Origin: Syngnathus acus
Taxonomy: Eukaryota > Chordata > Actinopteri > Syngnathiformes > Syngnathidae
Direction of reading: 5' to 3'
Assembly: GCF_901709675.1 (NCBI RefSeq)
Contig: NC_051106.1
Coordinates: 4,598,001 to 4,662,000, forward strand
Length of the DNA: 64,000 nt
In this document: one piece after another, positions 25,666-38,110 of the stretch
Numbering within the stretch: the first letter of the stretch is position 1
Layout: each line of letters opens with the position of its first letter
Made by a program: the position numbers and the translations under genes
Notes under the pieces: model-generated
Seen by the model: only the letters and a program-made list of their open reading frames with translations
What the model was told of the DNA's origin: nothing
Databases searched by the model: none

Positions 25666-28600
25666 TTAGCTAAAGTGGCGACCCAGTCGGGCTGGACGGT
25701 AGTCCACTCGTAGCTGGACGAAAGCGTGCAGGAGGTTACGGTCCAGATTGGTGAGCTGCTCGCCTGAACACACCTGCTTCAGGTTGTCAGGGGCGACCAC
25801 CAAGAGGTTACAAAGGGCGTGCAGAGTGTCGAAGAGCTGGAGCACCAGAGGCACCTGCGCACAAATCAGGATTTCATCGAATTTTTATTAAAACAAAAAC
25901 AGAAGATGGTCATCTTGATGAGTGACTTCATATTATATCAAGGACTAACTTGATTTTGGAGGTGTCACTATAATCCTAACAGAGAAGTTCCCTGATGCGT
26001 AAATTATATTTCAGGAGAACACACAGGCTGAGTGCTTGTACAAAAGGCCATGTTTTGCCGTGGACCTCTGGGCCCGCTCTCACCCTGAAGTCCTTGGCGC
26101 AGCGTCGATATTCAGCCACGTCGCAGATGGCCAGCATGCCTCCCATGGAGCTGTAGCTGTACTGCTGCAGGTGCTCGTGAATGAGGCGGTGGAAGCGAAC
26201 ACCCAACTCCGTCAGCACCGTGTCCACATTCTTGCCGTCCATAGACTTCCGCACGTGTTCCACCTGCCGGCTGACGTAGGCACAGACCTTGGCACAGGCC
26301 TGCACCATAGAAAGGTTGGAAAGTTATTTATGAGCAAAAAGTAATTTGCTGGTTCTCATCCCTTTGTGCCACACTTACCGTAGTGTACTGGATCATGACG
26401 TTGTTCTCGTCCTCTGGCTTGAAATCAGTCTTCTTCTGTTCTGTTGCTAAGATGTGCTTCATTTGGCCCACCATGCAGTTTAGCGTTCTGCAGCGTAAAT
26501 TAGAATAGCATCCATCAGGGACAAGGCGCTTTTAAAATCCAAAGACAAAGGAGGGTTGTGAGACCTGTCTATTCCCGTGTCCAGTTTCACTTCCATTTGT
26601 TCGATCACTTCTTTCTTCTTGTGTAAACATTCAGCCAACTTTGGAGATGAACTGAAAACATAGATTTGAACATTTAGAGGTCATTAAAATAGTCAGGTGG
26701 CCAGTGAGTAAAAATATTGTCCTTCAAACTTGTCTGGTGCAAATTAAAAAGCACTTTGCTGTCCTCCTATAGCTAGCGAGGAATCCTCTTAAGAGTAGAA
26801 TTTTGGATACAGCACCTTTGTGACCACTAAGTGTGCAAACTGTATAAACTTGAACAAACCTTATCAGAGGCATAAGCTGGTCGTTGAACTGCTTGTCAAA
26901 CAAGTGAAATATTGAGTTTGCCTGTTGGACCACATCCAGAAAGTACAAGTTGGCATTCTTGGCATCTGAGGAGGGAATTGCTGTACGGAAGCGAGAGAGC
27001 GAGAATATAATCAGATGATGCACTTGACGATCTGCCCAGTTCAGGTTCTACTCAGTTTATTTATATTGTATTTTAAATTAGCATCATAAATGCACTTGAG
27101 TGGAGGCCAAGGTTAAACTGAGCCCATCATCGATCTAAGAGGGGACTCTACCCGAGAGGCCGATCTCCAAAGCATAGTCGATGTGATCCACGCACAAATG
27201 CTCGACCAGCAGCAGGAAGATTACGAAGGCATTCTTGGGCAGGTCGGCAGGATCCGAAAGCTGCGTCGTCATGAACAAAAAGCCGCAGCATAAATTTCGC
27301 GTTAAGCACGACAGGGATTCAAATGAAATGCAGAAAACACTAGTCTCAATTCAGACTTATGGGCTCTCACCCTGTGACATCTCTCAAAGGCATGCCGTGT
27401 TCCCTGCAGCAGGTTGACCACCAATTCCGGAGAGAGAAATGTCTCCCCGTGGGTGTCAATACTCGGGCCCAGTGGTAGATTAGTGCGCTGTCTGATCCTC
27501 TCCTTCAGTTCTTGGATACTGCACAGGCACATCATTTCACTTCAGTATGTAATTGTGAATAAGTTTCCAAATGTAAACAGACCTGCCGGTGCCGATGGAA
27601 CGTTTCTGGTGGTTCTTGGAGTCGTAGTAGCGCTGGAGAATGGTGGCGCCGCGAGTGCGGAGGTAGTCTTTCTCCATGTCAATGTAGCTTTCCAGGTAGG
27701 AGGAGAAAATGCTCTTGATGAGCTTGGACAGGAAAGTGTGCTTGTCAGAGCCCAGGTTGAATTCGCTCAGCTTGTTGGCCAATAATGTGGTTCTGGAGGG
27801 TTTGGAGACAAATGATTAGGATGAAGACTGAAAATAAAAAGAGGAATGGCTTACCTTGTGTAAAGGTCATAGAGGTTCTTGAGGTACTGTTCCACGTCCG
27901 AGTGTCGCGTGTCATCCAGTTTTTCCCTGACGTGGGCCTGCAGACACAAAAGCCGGTCAGAATGCCACAAACGAAAGGCCAATTAGGGAACGGTCGCTTT
28001 AATGATCTGACCAGACGAGTACCTGTAATTTGTTTTCAAAGATGTTCTGAATCAGTTTGGCCATGACCGTCTCTGGGCTGCTGAAGACCTCGCCCACCTG
28101 TTTGTTGACCCTTTGGCATAGGACTGCTGTGTCTTCAAACACATCATTCCTTATATAAGCACCCTAGGACCAAGACAAGAACTTAATCCAGGTATTTATC
28201 TGCGGTAGGTAATAAATATTGCAAACAAAAGAAACCACACTTACATCCTGACACTGTTTGATGTAGACATCTACACAGTGTGCATAGCCCTGCAGAAAAA
28301 AACAGAAAGGTTACATTTTTTTAATAAAGGTTACGAAACCTCACTTAAGCCATGCAATGAATTGACAGCCAATGTTTACGAGAATTTTGTCTTTTTAAGG
28401 TCACCTTGAAATGTAGGAGAACCGCTGCCACCTCCCGCATTCGTCCAATCTCTCCCCTGCGCTGGGCAGCGGTGAACTCCTGGATTAGCTGTCGCTCCAG
28501 GTCATGGTATTTACCTGGAAACAATTCAAAAGATCCCTCAGATAATACCATTTCAGTGGAGAGTTTTGTAAATGTAGAATCATGGGAGTAAACTTACTTG

Positions 28601-31600
28601 CAATTTTGGCTTTGACATCTGCAAATCTGTTCAGAAAACAAAATTGAACAGAGAGGATGATTCGTGCGGTATGCAACCAACAATTGGTTTAACAATTAAC
28701 AAATTATTATTGTTTTATTAGCAATAAAACAATTTTTTTTTTTTACATTATTTAAACGTTCAAACATTTACAGAAACACACCACTGGACATTTGATTAGG
28801 CACACAAGTACATTTACACCTACACCTTGAAGTATCCTGTGAGTCAGAGCTTTGTTTCTAAAAACCTATTAACATTTAAAACGCTTACATATGTACAAAT
28901 CGGCTTAGACTTTGATGAACAGTTTACATGCTTAATACAGCACCTTCCCCTTGTTTGCCAATGCCCTTGTCTAAAGCTGCCTCCAGGACGCCTGACTCAC
29001 CTGTCGAATGGCAGCTCCTGGGCAATGAGATGCAGCTTCTGAATGATATCAGCAGCCTCTTTAATCTGAAGAGGAGAAAGAAAGTCAGTGCGTGGGAGAA
29101 ATGAGCAAGAGAGAGAGCGAGAAAGAGCCCATCATGACCATGAGAGGTGGACATTTGTGAAATAAAGAAGGAAGGCCGCCGGCAGTGTCTCCACTAGGGG
29201 GATCATCATCTTAAAGCAGACCTCCTCCGCCTCATCGTGTTGAACAGCCGGCTGATAACAAACGGGCGGCGCTCACCTGGGCTTCCACACCAGCGGTCCT
29301 GATTTAGCGGCATATCCAGCTCTTTATTGCCGTGGCTTTTCTCAATGGCCTGTAATCCTAAATCGCTTTCAATAATCTGTCCGGCCAGGGATATCTGTCT
29401 GCAAAAACGGGGGGGGGGGGGGGCCCTCTTCCTCCCTCTCCTCCTGACATACACGCTGACTGTAAAAAGCCCTGGACCCGCGAAAGGCCCGCCGTCTGCA
29501 ACTCCTCTGTTCACGCAGATGCCTGCCTCAGCTAACATCATTACTCTGCTCCCGTGAGGAGGATCCAGCCTTTCTGCTCAGCGAAGGTTTTCTAAGTATC
29601 TGTCCCCCAGCTAAGATTAGCTAAATCCCATGTAAGTAATGTAGCCGTCTCCCTGCAGTCAGGGTTTAGCAGCACTTGTCTCCACGCTTGCGGGCCATCC
29701 CTCCCTTTCAGGAGGATTAGCAAAGCCATTCCCCTCCAGCTATTCACTTGCAACTTTTCTCCCCCCCCCCCTCACCTCATCTGGAGGTATGCATGGGAAA
29801 AGGAATCTGGACAGATATTTCTACATCCCTTTCTGGAAATTGGACTCCTGACTCTGGGATTGACCCCCGCCCCCCCTCACAGATTCACATCCACGTTGTA
29901 GAAGCTAATGTAAAACCAACCAATGTAACGTATACCACCCATGCTAGTCAATCAGCAAACTGTCAAAGAATGACAGTTTATTAATTCTAATTATCTGTGG
30001 GAGGGATAAACTTGACAAGTTATTATAGGATAGTTACTTCTTAATTCTCTAGAGTCTCACCTCCAGCTAAAAAACAGCAGAATTCCTCATCAGTGGTCTC
30101 ACATATAGACTAAGGGGGGTGGGGGTTATATCATACCCACCTTCTCTGGGTTATGGAAAACATCGCTACGCAGATCCCCATCCAAGAACTCGTTGAAGTA
30201 GGTCATTAGACGCTGAGCTTCTACGGCACGTTGTCGAGGAGTGTTGACACCTTCAAGCTGATCGCCCAGGTGACACACTTTAGTTGCCACATAACTGATG
30301 TGTTCATCGAGCTCCTGAAAGTGCTGGAAGGCCACCTGAGTAGAAAGCGGAGTGCGAGGCATGTGATGTGATGATTCCAAGAACAAGGAGGTCCAAGTGG
30401 GAAAAAAAAACCACACCTGGTTGCTTCTCTGCAAGTCCTGGACTTTGTGGGCAAATTCCTTAGCTTCACGATGACACTGATGCTCCAACTTCTCCACCCG
30501 CCGCTGTATCTTCTCATCCAGTTGTTTCAGCTCCTCAATGTGGTTCTCAAACTCCTCCAACAACCTGCCATGGAGGAAATGTTAAGTTGCAGAATTCATC
30601 TGGTATTATCTACGCTTTGCCTGGAAAAGTAATCAAGTCCCAAACTCGTCCCACTGACCTCACAGTCATACAGTGGTTATTAGGCAGAGAATAGTGTCAC
30701 ATGCTTAATTCTTGTGTCCCCTGCCTTAAGAAGTTCAAGCAGCTTCGTCAGCTGCATTTTCTAACCGCCATCAGAGCTACAGAGCAAATGTTCTAAGTCA
30801 GCAGCATATTTCACAGAGCACGAAACATCCCGAAATGATGAGTTTATAATCTTTTGACTAATTCCCTAAGCAACGGCTGCAGCTTAAAGACATCTCCCAG
30901 CCTTTCCCAGCAGACACATATTTCCTGGTTGGTGACTCAAATGTGGTAGCCTCCGAAGATACGTTGTCTCTGACTCCTCACTAAGAGCTTCCGAAGAGGT
31001 GGCGGCAACAGTTTTGTGCAGGAAGTAGATAAGGCAAGAAGGATAAACACATTCAGCTAAAGTGCTGTGGCATTTTTCCTAATGAAAAATAACTTCTATC
31101 ACAAGCATAAACAACACTTTACCAAACCTTCATTGGCAAAAAACACAACTAGTGTAGAGAAACTAGACAAAAAAATTAACTCGGTGCAAACACATTTTAT
31201 TCAAAGCATAAATACCTTGCTTTAAAAAAGTAGTCACTAAATTTATCATCGAGTATAATACAATATAACAGTGTAACACAAGATATGAAATATGACTGAT
31301 ATTCAAGAAAATAAAACGCGATGGCTGAATTTTGTGACACATGCTTGCAGTCATGAGAGAATGCTCATAACGGTGTAGAAATTATGCTAAGCATGAAAAA
31401 ATGCATTTAAGATTTGTCTGCAAGTAGATCGAGCAAAAAACATGTTTTCAATCAAATGACGCTTTCAGTACCGTTTTGGGTCGAATGCTTCAGCTCCTCC
31501 TTTTGAGCCTCCCCCGGGAGTCCTCCAGGCCAATCTCTCAATGTACTCATCTGCATCGAAGGGCTCCTGAAGAGCAGAAATCAAAACAAGAGTGTCGATC

Positions 31601-31865
31601 ATCTCGCAAGAACTACGGAGTGGGGGGGATATATCGGGATAACCGATCCGGTGAAGCTACTTTAAGTGACGTAATTGCGAAACGCCTCGCGGGATATGCA
31701 AAGCGCCTCAGTAACATTACGACAATCAGATCGATCATATTAAACGCAGCAGATGAAGAAGAAGCGCGAGCGTTCGGGATGGTTAGCCAGCTAGCAAGTG
31801 ATCGCTAAAAAAAACTCCGGACAGCAACAATCATCTACCTCGAAAAGCTGAGCAGTCGTCGCCAT
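25666..31865 (-). CDS. exoc5: Exocyst complex component 5 (Sec10), complete, 18 coding exons
   Basis: Subunit of the octameric exocyst, which tethers secretory vesicles to the plasma membrane and serves polarised secretion and ciliogenesis. Coding exons on the minus strand, first to last: 31839-31865, 31472-31566, 30417-30564, 30141-30335, 29001-29065, 28598-28626, 28405-28514, 28245-28289, 28023-28163, 27855-27937, 27583-27792, 27371-27518, 27152-27260, 26860-26980, 26565-26651, 26379-26487, 26084-26299, 25666-25854. They sum to 2127 nt with a continuous frame: 708 aa plus TAA, the length I recall for human EXOC5. The start is MATTAQLFE; the first ~155 residues hold the coiled coil (EEFENHIEEL, KVQDLQRSNQ) and the conserved run AFQHFQELDEHISYVATK. 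Later marks are DSKNHQKRSIGTG, ERIRQRTNLPLGPSIDTHGE and the C-terminus ending RLGRHFS. All 17 introns are GT-AG, from 62 bp to 1075 bp. It is head-to-head with ap5m1. No frameshift or missing exon is seen. Confidence 0.97.
29066..30140 (-). other. exoc5 intron 4, unusually long, with possible regulatory content
   Basis: At 1075 bp this is the largest intron of an otherwise compact gene. It holds a poly-G run (29409-29423), two bicoid/OTX-type sites (taatcc at 29353-29358, ggatta at 29714-29719), further gatta motifs near 29615, and a CTCF-like core at 29191-29202. No exon is evident in either orientation. A regulatory role is inference from motif content and size only. Confidence 0.4.
29409..29423. 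repeat. Poly-G tract in exoc5 intron 4
   Basis: Fifteen consecutive G. Likely length-variable and error-prone. Confidence 0.9.
30565..31471 (-). other. exoc5 intron 2
   Basis: A 907-bp A+T-rich intron between the exon ending in the first base pair of an Arg codon and the exon beginning LLEEF. No repeat, hairpin or extra exon is recognisable. Confidence 0.8.
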
Positions 31866-32228
31866 CTGTAAAGATCAGCTGGCGATGTGAAGAAATAAAA
31901 TGTGTTTGGAGGAGCGGAAGATCGGCAATGACGCCGACCTCGACATGGATTTTCTAATTTTCTCCAATTTTATCCTTTGTTGACAGCTAGCTGGTTAGCG
32001 AGTCCTGTTTCCTGTATGAGACACACAAGGGTGGAGGCGGCTTGCTACTGCGCATGCGTGTATGTCAGCTGATGGGTGCTGTATGTCACGTGAAACAAAA
32101 GCAGGAAGTTGTGTGCTGTCTTGTCAGTGTTGTCGGAAATGTGTCAATTTGTTGTAGGAAAATGTGAATTTTGTCACTTATAAATTGCATTTTTCCTCTA
32201 TATGCCGTGACGCGGATCAACTGGATAA
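31866..32228. promoter_or_regulatory. Bidirectional exoc5/ap5m1 promoter
   Basis: The two start codons are 363 bp apart on opposite strands, so both promoters and 5' UTRs lie here. A near-perfect palindromic NRF1-type site, tgcgcatgcgtg, sits at 32049-32060. A palindromic E-box, gtcacgtga, at 32085-32093 fits USF and the TFEB/TFE3 lysosomal-gene (CLEAR) consensus. caggaagttg near 32101 resembles an ETS/GABPA site. I see no convincing TATA box. This fits a housekeeping divergent promoter; factor binding is inferred from motifs only. Confidence 0.8.
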
Positions 32229-34460
32229 ATGAGTTTTCGTGCTTTGTGGATTATTACACACAATGAAGGTGAAAATGCTTCAGTTCGCTTTTCAAGGTAC
32301 CTATGTTGTATTATTGATTTTTTTTTTTTTTTTTTTATGGATATAAACGAGTCGTTGTAAGTCTTGTGCATAACATTTCTAAGGTCAAACGATTTGTGTG
32401 AAATCACTGATATTAGACAGATCTTCCAGTGAAGTATCATTTTCTTGTGACAGATATAGAAGCTCTGAAAATGCACAACATTTCTGGCCAATGTGTTCAT
32501 GCATCACCTTCGAAATTACAACTTGTAACGCCGCACATGTTCACTCGCAGGAGGTGGGCTACAGTGGAGTACCGTGCTAAGAGTCTTGGAGGCACCTTGT
32601 ATGTCGAGGTTCCGGAAGACACCTCAGTGCTCAGACTCCTGCTCACCGAACTGGGCCTGTCAGACCCGCACAAGCCATTTGTCCTCCTTCGAGATGATTG
32701 CCGCCGCTGTCCGAAGACGCCTGTTCATGAGCTCCGCGTTGGTCCTGGCCAGGAAACCCTCTGGCCAGTGGTGGCTGTCACTCATGGACCTCTCATTCTA
32801 GCTTGCCTAGGTCTAGTGGACGTCCCCCTAGAGCCCCGTCCACCTCTAATCAACCTGCTGTGTGTCTCACAGGCCATCACATTTCTGCTCGGATTACAGA
32901 ATTTTCTCCTGGGCTCAGGGGATAAACTCGATAATGAGGTTATGGCCTCTCGCCTGGCAACCCTTCCCTCCGTACTTCTGCAGGTTTGCCCTTTTGGTAC
33001 GCCTCTAGATGTGCCCTCTGTCGGGGCTACTGCCACATCTTCTGTGCCCCTTCCGGCTGGGAACCAGAAGCAGCCAGCCTGGAAGACGGGCTTTCACCGG
33101 GGACGTGCTGTAGTGAATACAGCCCTGACAGAAACTGTGCGCTCCATGCAGTTCGGTGACCCAAGTAAACAGGACACGTGGGACGTGTACGGCACTCTGA
33201 TGTGCAAAGTAAGTATAAAGCAATAATTTCTGCATCAATGGCCTTCATTTGATTTCATCCTCTTTTCAACAGTGTGAAGTGGAGGGGGTTCTCCCAGACG
33301 TGACAGTGACCCTCACTCTGCCGCCCAATGGGTCACCGCTGCAGGACATCGTGGTGCATCATTGCGTCACCTCACTGGATCCCAGTATCTTGACTGCATG
33401 CAGCGTCGACAAGTATGACGGCTCATCCTTCTCCGGACCCTACAAATTTCCATTCTCTCCACCTCTGGAGCCCTTCCGACTGTGTGGCTACACATCACAG
33501 GTTACAATTAATAGACAACTGCTGTAAGTTTATTATACTTTCGCATCCCACCCACTGCTGATTCTTAATACCTCCGATAGGTACCCGTACCACCCATCCT
33601 TGGCTCATATCAACTAAAGGAGGAGGAAAACCATCTGCTTGTGTCAGTGACTCTGAAACTTCATGAAAGTGTGAAGAATAGTTTTGAATTCTGTGAAGCA
33701 CACCTACCTTTTTTTAACAGGTAAAGAAAACGATCCGTGCTTTTTAGTCTCACACAATTTCATTTTGCTTATCATATATTAAATACAGGTCCTATACATT
33801 CAGTATATTCAAAAAGACTAGTTAAAATAGTCAATGATGATGACGTCTGCATTAAATCTTTTTTGTGCAGGCCTCTGATGGGTACTGTTGATGTTAAAGT
33901 GAGCTCTGGACATGTGGACGTTTCCAAGGAGAAGAACTTGATGGCATGGATTCTTGGTGGGTTTGAGGTATCGTGAGAGTATTTGTAAAGAAGCTAATGA
34001 TTTATTTTCCACTCACGAATATTCAGGACAAAAGTTTCCTAAATCTCGTGAAGTCACATTGGAGGGCAGGATCGCCTTTTCAGGGCCGACGGCAGGACCT
34101 ACTGATCCCATTTGTTTCGACCTTACAGCCTACGTCAAAGTAGGTTCACACACACAAACACTACTGGACAGAATTTTCATTTATTCCTGTATTATTGTCA
34201 TCCCAGATGTACTTCAAAGTGCCTGACACAACACTCTCTGGATGCTATGTGGACCAACACTCAGTACAGGTGTATTCCTCCGCTAAACCTAAAATAATAA
34301 CTTGTAAGTTTATGCACGTTTTTTGAAATTTCTTGCTTCTAAGCACACTTGTTGAAATATAAATTCCCTCTTCTTGCTTATAGCTCGGGAACTTCAATCG
34401 GAGGACTATTTCATATGGAATTCAACAAGTACTCCTCCCATTGGCCAGTTGTTGCTTTAG
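32229..34460 (+). CDS. ap5m1: AP-5 complex subunit mu-1, complete, 8 coding exons
   Basis: Medium subunit of adaptor complex AP-5, which works with SPG11/SPG15 on late endosomes and lysosomes in retrieval to the Golgi. Coding exons: 32229-32296, 32551-33208, 33273-33500, 33581-33720, 33871-33956, 34027-34139, 34207-34303, 34384-34460. They sum to 1467 nt: 488 aa plus TAG, against about 490 aa as I recall for the human protein. The start [15 protein letters not shown] matches the human MAQRAVWLISHEPG position by position, which fixes the start codon despite its weak context. Exon 2 encodes most of the N-terminal longin-like half ([27 protein letters not shown]). The mu-homology domain begins around residue 215 with motifs [49 protein letters not shown] and [12 protein letters not shown]. 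The C-terminus ends PPIGQLLL. Introns are 64-254 bp, all GT-AG. A possible polyadenylation hexamer attaaa lies at 34610-34615. Confidence 0.97.
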
Positions 34461-34609
34461 GATGGACTCAACTCACAAAACGAAGGAGACATTTAATTTT
34501 GTTAGACACGTGCAGATTTCTTTTTCTTTTACTGCAGAGCTTAGTTTGCTGCACGATGTATGCACATATCATTTGTGTGACAATCAAAAGTCATTTGTAG
34601 TTTTTGGTG

Positions 34610-34615
34610 ATTAAA
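34610..34615 (+). terminator. Possible ap5m1 polyadenylation signal
   Basis: attaaa 150 bp after the ap5m1 stop codon, the commonest variant hexamer. A T-rich stretch follows within 40 bp. No transcript evidence. Confidence 0.4.
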
Positions 34616-34691
34616 CTGGACATTTAAAATTTTAACTGGAAGATATGTTTTTTTTTTTTTTTTTATAACTGAAGTACTTCTGACTGCTCTG

Positions 34692-34711
34692 CCCCCCCCC
34701 CCCCCCCCCCC
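34692..34711. repeat. 20-base poly-C tract
   Basis: Uninterrupted run of 20 C, immediately 3' of ap5m1. Confidence 0.95.
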
Positions 34712-37700
34712 TTACATTTAGCCCATTGCAGACACAAGGGCCACCCCTCGCTCTGACAGGCCCACTTCAGCTACTCTCCATCAGCCAGATAATTAGCAGC
34801 TGAGGCCTTGTCATCAGCTGTTGTAGGCCAGGAGGAGTGAAGGGGGGACCGGCGGGGCAGCGAAATGCTTTGCTACCTCGGACACCGCCTCGGCGACAAA
34901 AGGCTACTCTTTAGAGCCGGCAGGGGTCCTTACAGCAGCCCCCACCCCTTTTGACCCCCATCCCCGCCCTGTCAACTAGTGAGTAGTTCAAACAAACAAC
35001 CTCTCCAACCAGGCTGTGATTGAGCGCTGACCCTCTGGCCCTCTGGGACATTGAAGCAGTCGGTCCCATTCAACCAGCGGGACCAGGCTAATTGGTGAAA
35101 GAGTCACAAGGATAGATGAGGTTGGGCTGTCTCTTGATGTTCTTTAGGTGCACTTACTCAATTCGAGTTTGATTTGTTTTGTTATTGTTATTGTAGTTCA
35201 TTCACAAAAAAGATGGAGCGGGTTTCTATGCTGTTGCATAACAAGCTAGCTACTTGCATTAAGTGTCATGCATAAGCAGCCAATGAAGGGTTAAATCAGA
35301 AGCAGTTGTGCTCCACTGCTACACAGCATCCAGACTCCTCTGAGTGCCCCCATTGTCTGCTGTTGGCCTCTTGTGCCCCTTGCTGGTCCAACTGCTGCAT
35401 TCTCACGTGGATTTCCACTCATAAGGCTGACCATGACCAATCCTCTTGTCAATTGGAAGCAATTGCTCACACGGCATCCTTCACCTTCTTTTTAAGTGTC
35501 CGCGACGAGCGGCGGGCAAGGAGACCTCTCGGCTCTTCTCCTCCATCGTGATTTGGCTTTGAGGCCCAGTGTGTATGGCCAGCCAGCTGGAAAAGAAGTT
35601 TTTTTTTTTTTTTAATCCTCAATATAAGGCCAGACTGACTCTTCTTGTTGGTGAATTTGCATTGTTAGAGGATTGGCTTATTTTAATGTGTTGCTTGCTC
35701 CAGTGACTGTCCATACTTTCTGAGACTTCACTTTGCATGTTACCCCATTTAATTCACATAAATGTTCTGCATGCACACTATGAGTGACATGGTAGAAGTC
35801 ATTGTAATTGTTCCAAAAGCTATTTTATCAAACATGGGGAGTACGTATAGTGCTGTGTTTCAGCACAATAAGGCCATCTAGTGGTATTTTCTAGGTCAAC
35901 CCAATTAGTTTTATGTACTCAAAATACTGTACTGTACAACCATAGCAGATTGCTCCTACTTTTTATTTGGTTTACTTCGGAGAGCCTATTATGCGATGTG
36001 GTCGCATTTCTGAGCCTATTTAAGTTTAATACAAAAAATACTGTAATAATTTCCCAGGTAAATTATAGTTAATAAATATCTGCTCATTTTCAGCTGTACA
36101 TTTTGTTCGCCTACAGAGGGCGCTATAAACCCAACAATTAAACTGACTAGTGCTATCATAATGACCTTACTTTAGGCTCCAGCCTAATCTTGATTGATTA
36201 CATGTTGTTGTCATTTTCGTTTTGCAAACACTAAGAACCAAACCCAAGATAATTATTGCATCAATTACCTCATAAGAAGTGTATAATTAATATCAATGTG
36301 AGTGCATTAGCCTTAAAAAGTTCGAGAGTGCTATAAATTAGTCCATATCTGTCTCTACTTTGTTTGTGTGTTGTTCATGGTGTGTAGTGCAACTCAAGAT
36401 CGAAATGGATTATTTGTGTAGTGGATGCATGACAGCAGGCTCACTCATCTGCTAACTGATTCATTTCATTGTGTGCCCCATTTGTGAACCAACATTGTAA
36501 AAGGAAGAAGATGAATGCTCTCTTAGCTTTGTCTGGCATCATGTTTGAAAAGAGCACTTGAGTATCATAGCAACAAAAACAAAGAAATCAAAAACAAATA
36601 AGTCTGTGTACCGGTCTCAGCCATGCGTTTGTTCTTCACTTTCTTATTGTGATGATGTTTCTATAGAAACTCTCCCCAGAGATTTATTTCACGGTAAACG
36701 CTCGAGAGAGCTTGATGTTTTCGGCAGACCTTACTGGGTGGAAAGAGAACTTATTTGACATTATTTTTGGCTTAAAAAAAACAACAACTTTTCAATTCCT
36801 TGCTCAATGCAATTACAATCGGATAACATTAGGCCTGTATTATTCCGTCTCGTTGATTTGGAATTGTTTAAATGTCACCTTAGTAAATCCATAGCAGCAA
36901 TGTAATGTAGACGTGCGTGTGTGCATGCGTGTGACATGCCAATCATTTCTGCTCTGCAGTTTAATACTCCCCCTAGGCTTTTTTTTCTATTTCTCGGTAG
37001 CATGCGCTATTGTTTGTGCAAGGTGATAAAATGCAGTGCAGTGCACTCAGCTCTATTTCCACTGTTTGTATTCCAAATAATATTAATAATTAATTTTTCT
37101 TACTCTGTACAATGTACATCAATGCTCTGGTCCAGCTCTTTCTTGCCCTATTTAGTCTACATGAATGCAAAATAATTCTCGAAATTATTTCTAAAGCTTC
37201 ATTCAACAGTCATTACTCGAAATAGCTGGTGTTTTTTAAAAGAAAAAAAAGCAATATATTCAGTCAAAAAAAATATCGGTCTGAATCTTCACTGTCCTCA
37301 CATCTGAGTTTCTCGGAGAGACATCCTGCTCACTCTGACATGAAGCTTTAGCCTGAGCAAATGAATATTTAAATTAGTTCCAGACTGTTAAAAAATGCAT
37401 ATGGTTTTAAGAATCTTCATGTAATATTTGTAGATTGCGCTCATTTATTTGTCCTGCCCTATTTATACTGGGTTTTCTTTGTAACACAGAAATAATGCAT
37501 TTATATTCCCAAAAGACACTCAATGGATGATGATTGTCTTAAGACATTTTGGTAAACCGTGGCACTCAGGGTATCAAACTTTCAAATACTTATATATAAG
37601 TACTTATAATAATAATACTTATAATAAACAAGTGGCTGATTTGAGGTGTGATTCCGTTATATGACAGTAAATGAGTGTGAGCACTTTTTTATCATTATGA

Positions 37701-38041
37701 AAAACAACAGAAAATACATGTACATCAAGAATTGGATAATTGCTAGTCCTTTTTTATATATAATGCATGTCAGTAATATTTGAAATAAATAGTATGTGTC
37801 ATTTCCTTTCTAAATAAATAAATATAAATACATATAGGTCTGGCCAGACTGTCCCTGCCATGATTTATATTCACAGAATATATTCTGCAGAGCAGAGCAG
37901 GGCAGAGGTCAGTCAACGGGTGAGGGATTGAGTGTGGCAGGTTTATCGAGAAAGTAAACGCTTTCCACCGTTAGTGAGCCAGGCGTGCCTGATGCACCCT
38001 TGACAAAGAAACTTGATATTATATTAAATCCTGCAGACTGT

Positions 38042-38047
38042 TTTAAT
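38042..38047 (-). terminator. Possible slc35f4 polyadenylation signal
   Basis: tttaat on the plus strand reads ATTAAA on the slc35f4 strand, about 64 bp after the stop codon. A short 3' UTR would be unusual, so a more distal signal is equally likely. Confidence 0.25.
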
Positions 38048-38110
38048 CAAATGTCTTCCCTCTTTAGGTGGGCAGTGGAGGAAAGCAGCTCCTGGTGGAG
38101 TCTCGCAATA

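Larger units (their letters stand above)
34461..38110. other. Spacer between convergent ap5m1 and slc35f4
   Basis: About 3.65 kb containing both 3' UTRs. A GC-richer island (about 34720-35110) has homeodomain/E-box-like content, such as ccagataattagcagctgag. A 20-C homopolymer is at 34692-34711. CTCF-like motifs lie at 35873-35884 and about 36110-36122. The remainder is A+T-rich, with TA-rich runs near 37590-37630. No exon of NAA30 or CCDC198, which separate these genes in human, could be recognised. Confidence 0.6.
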
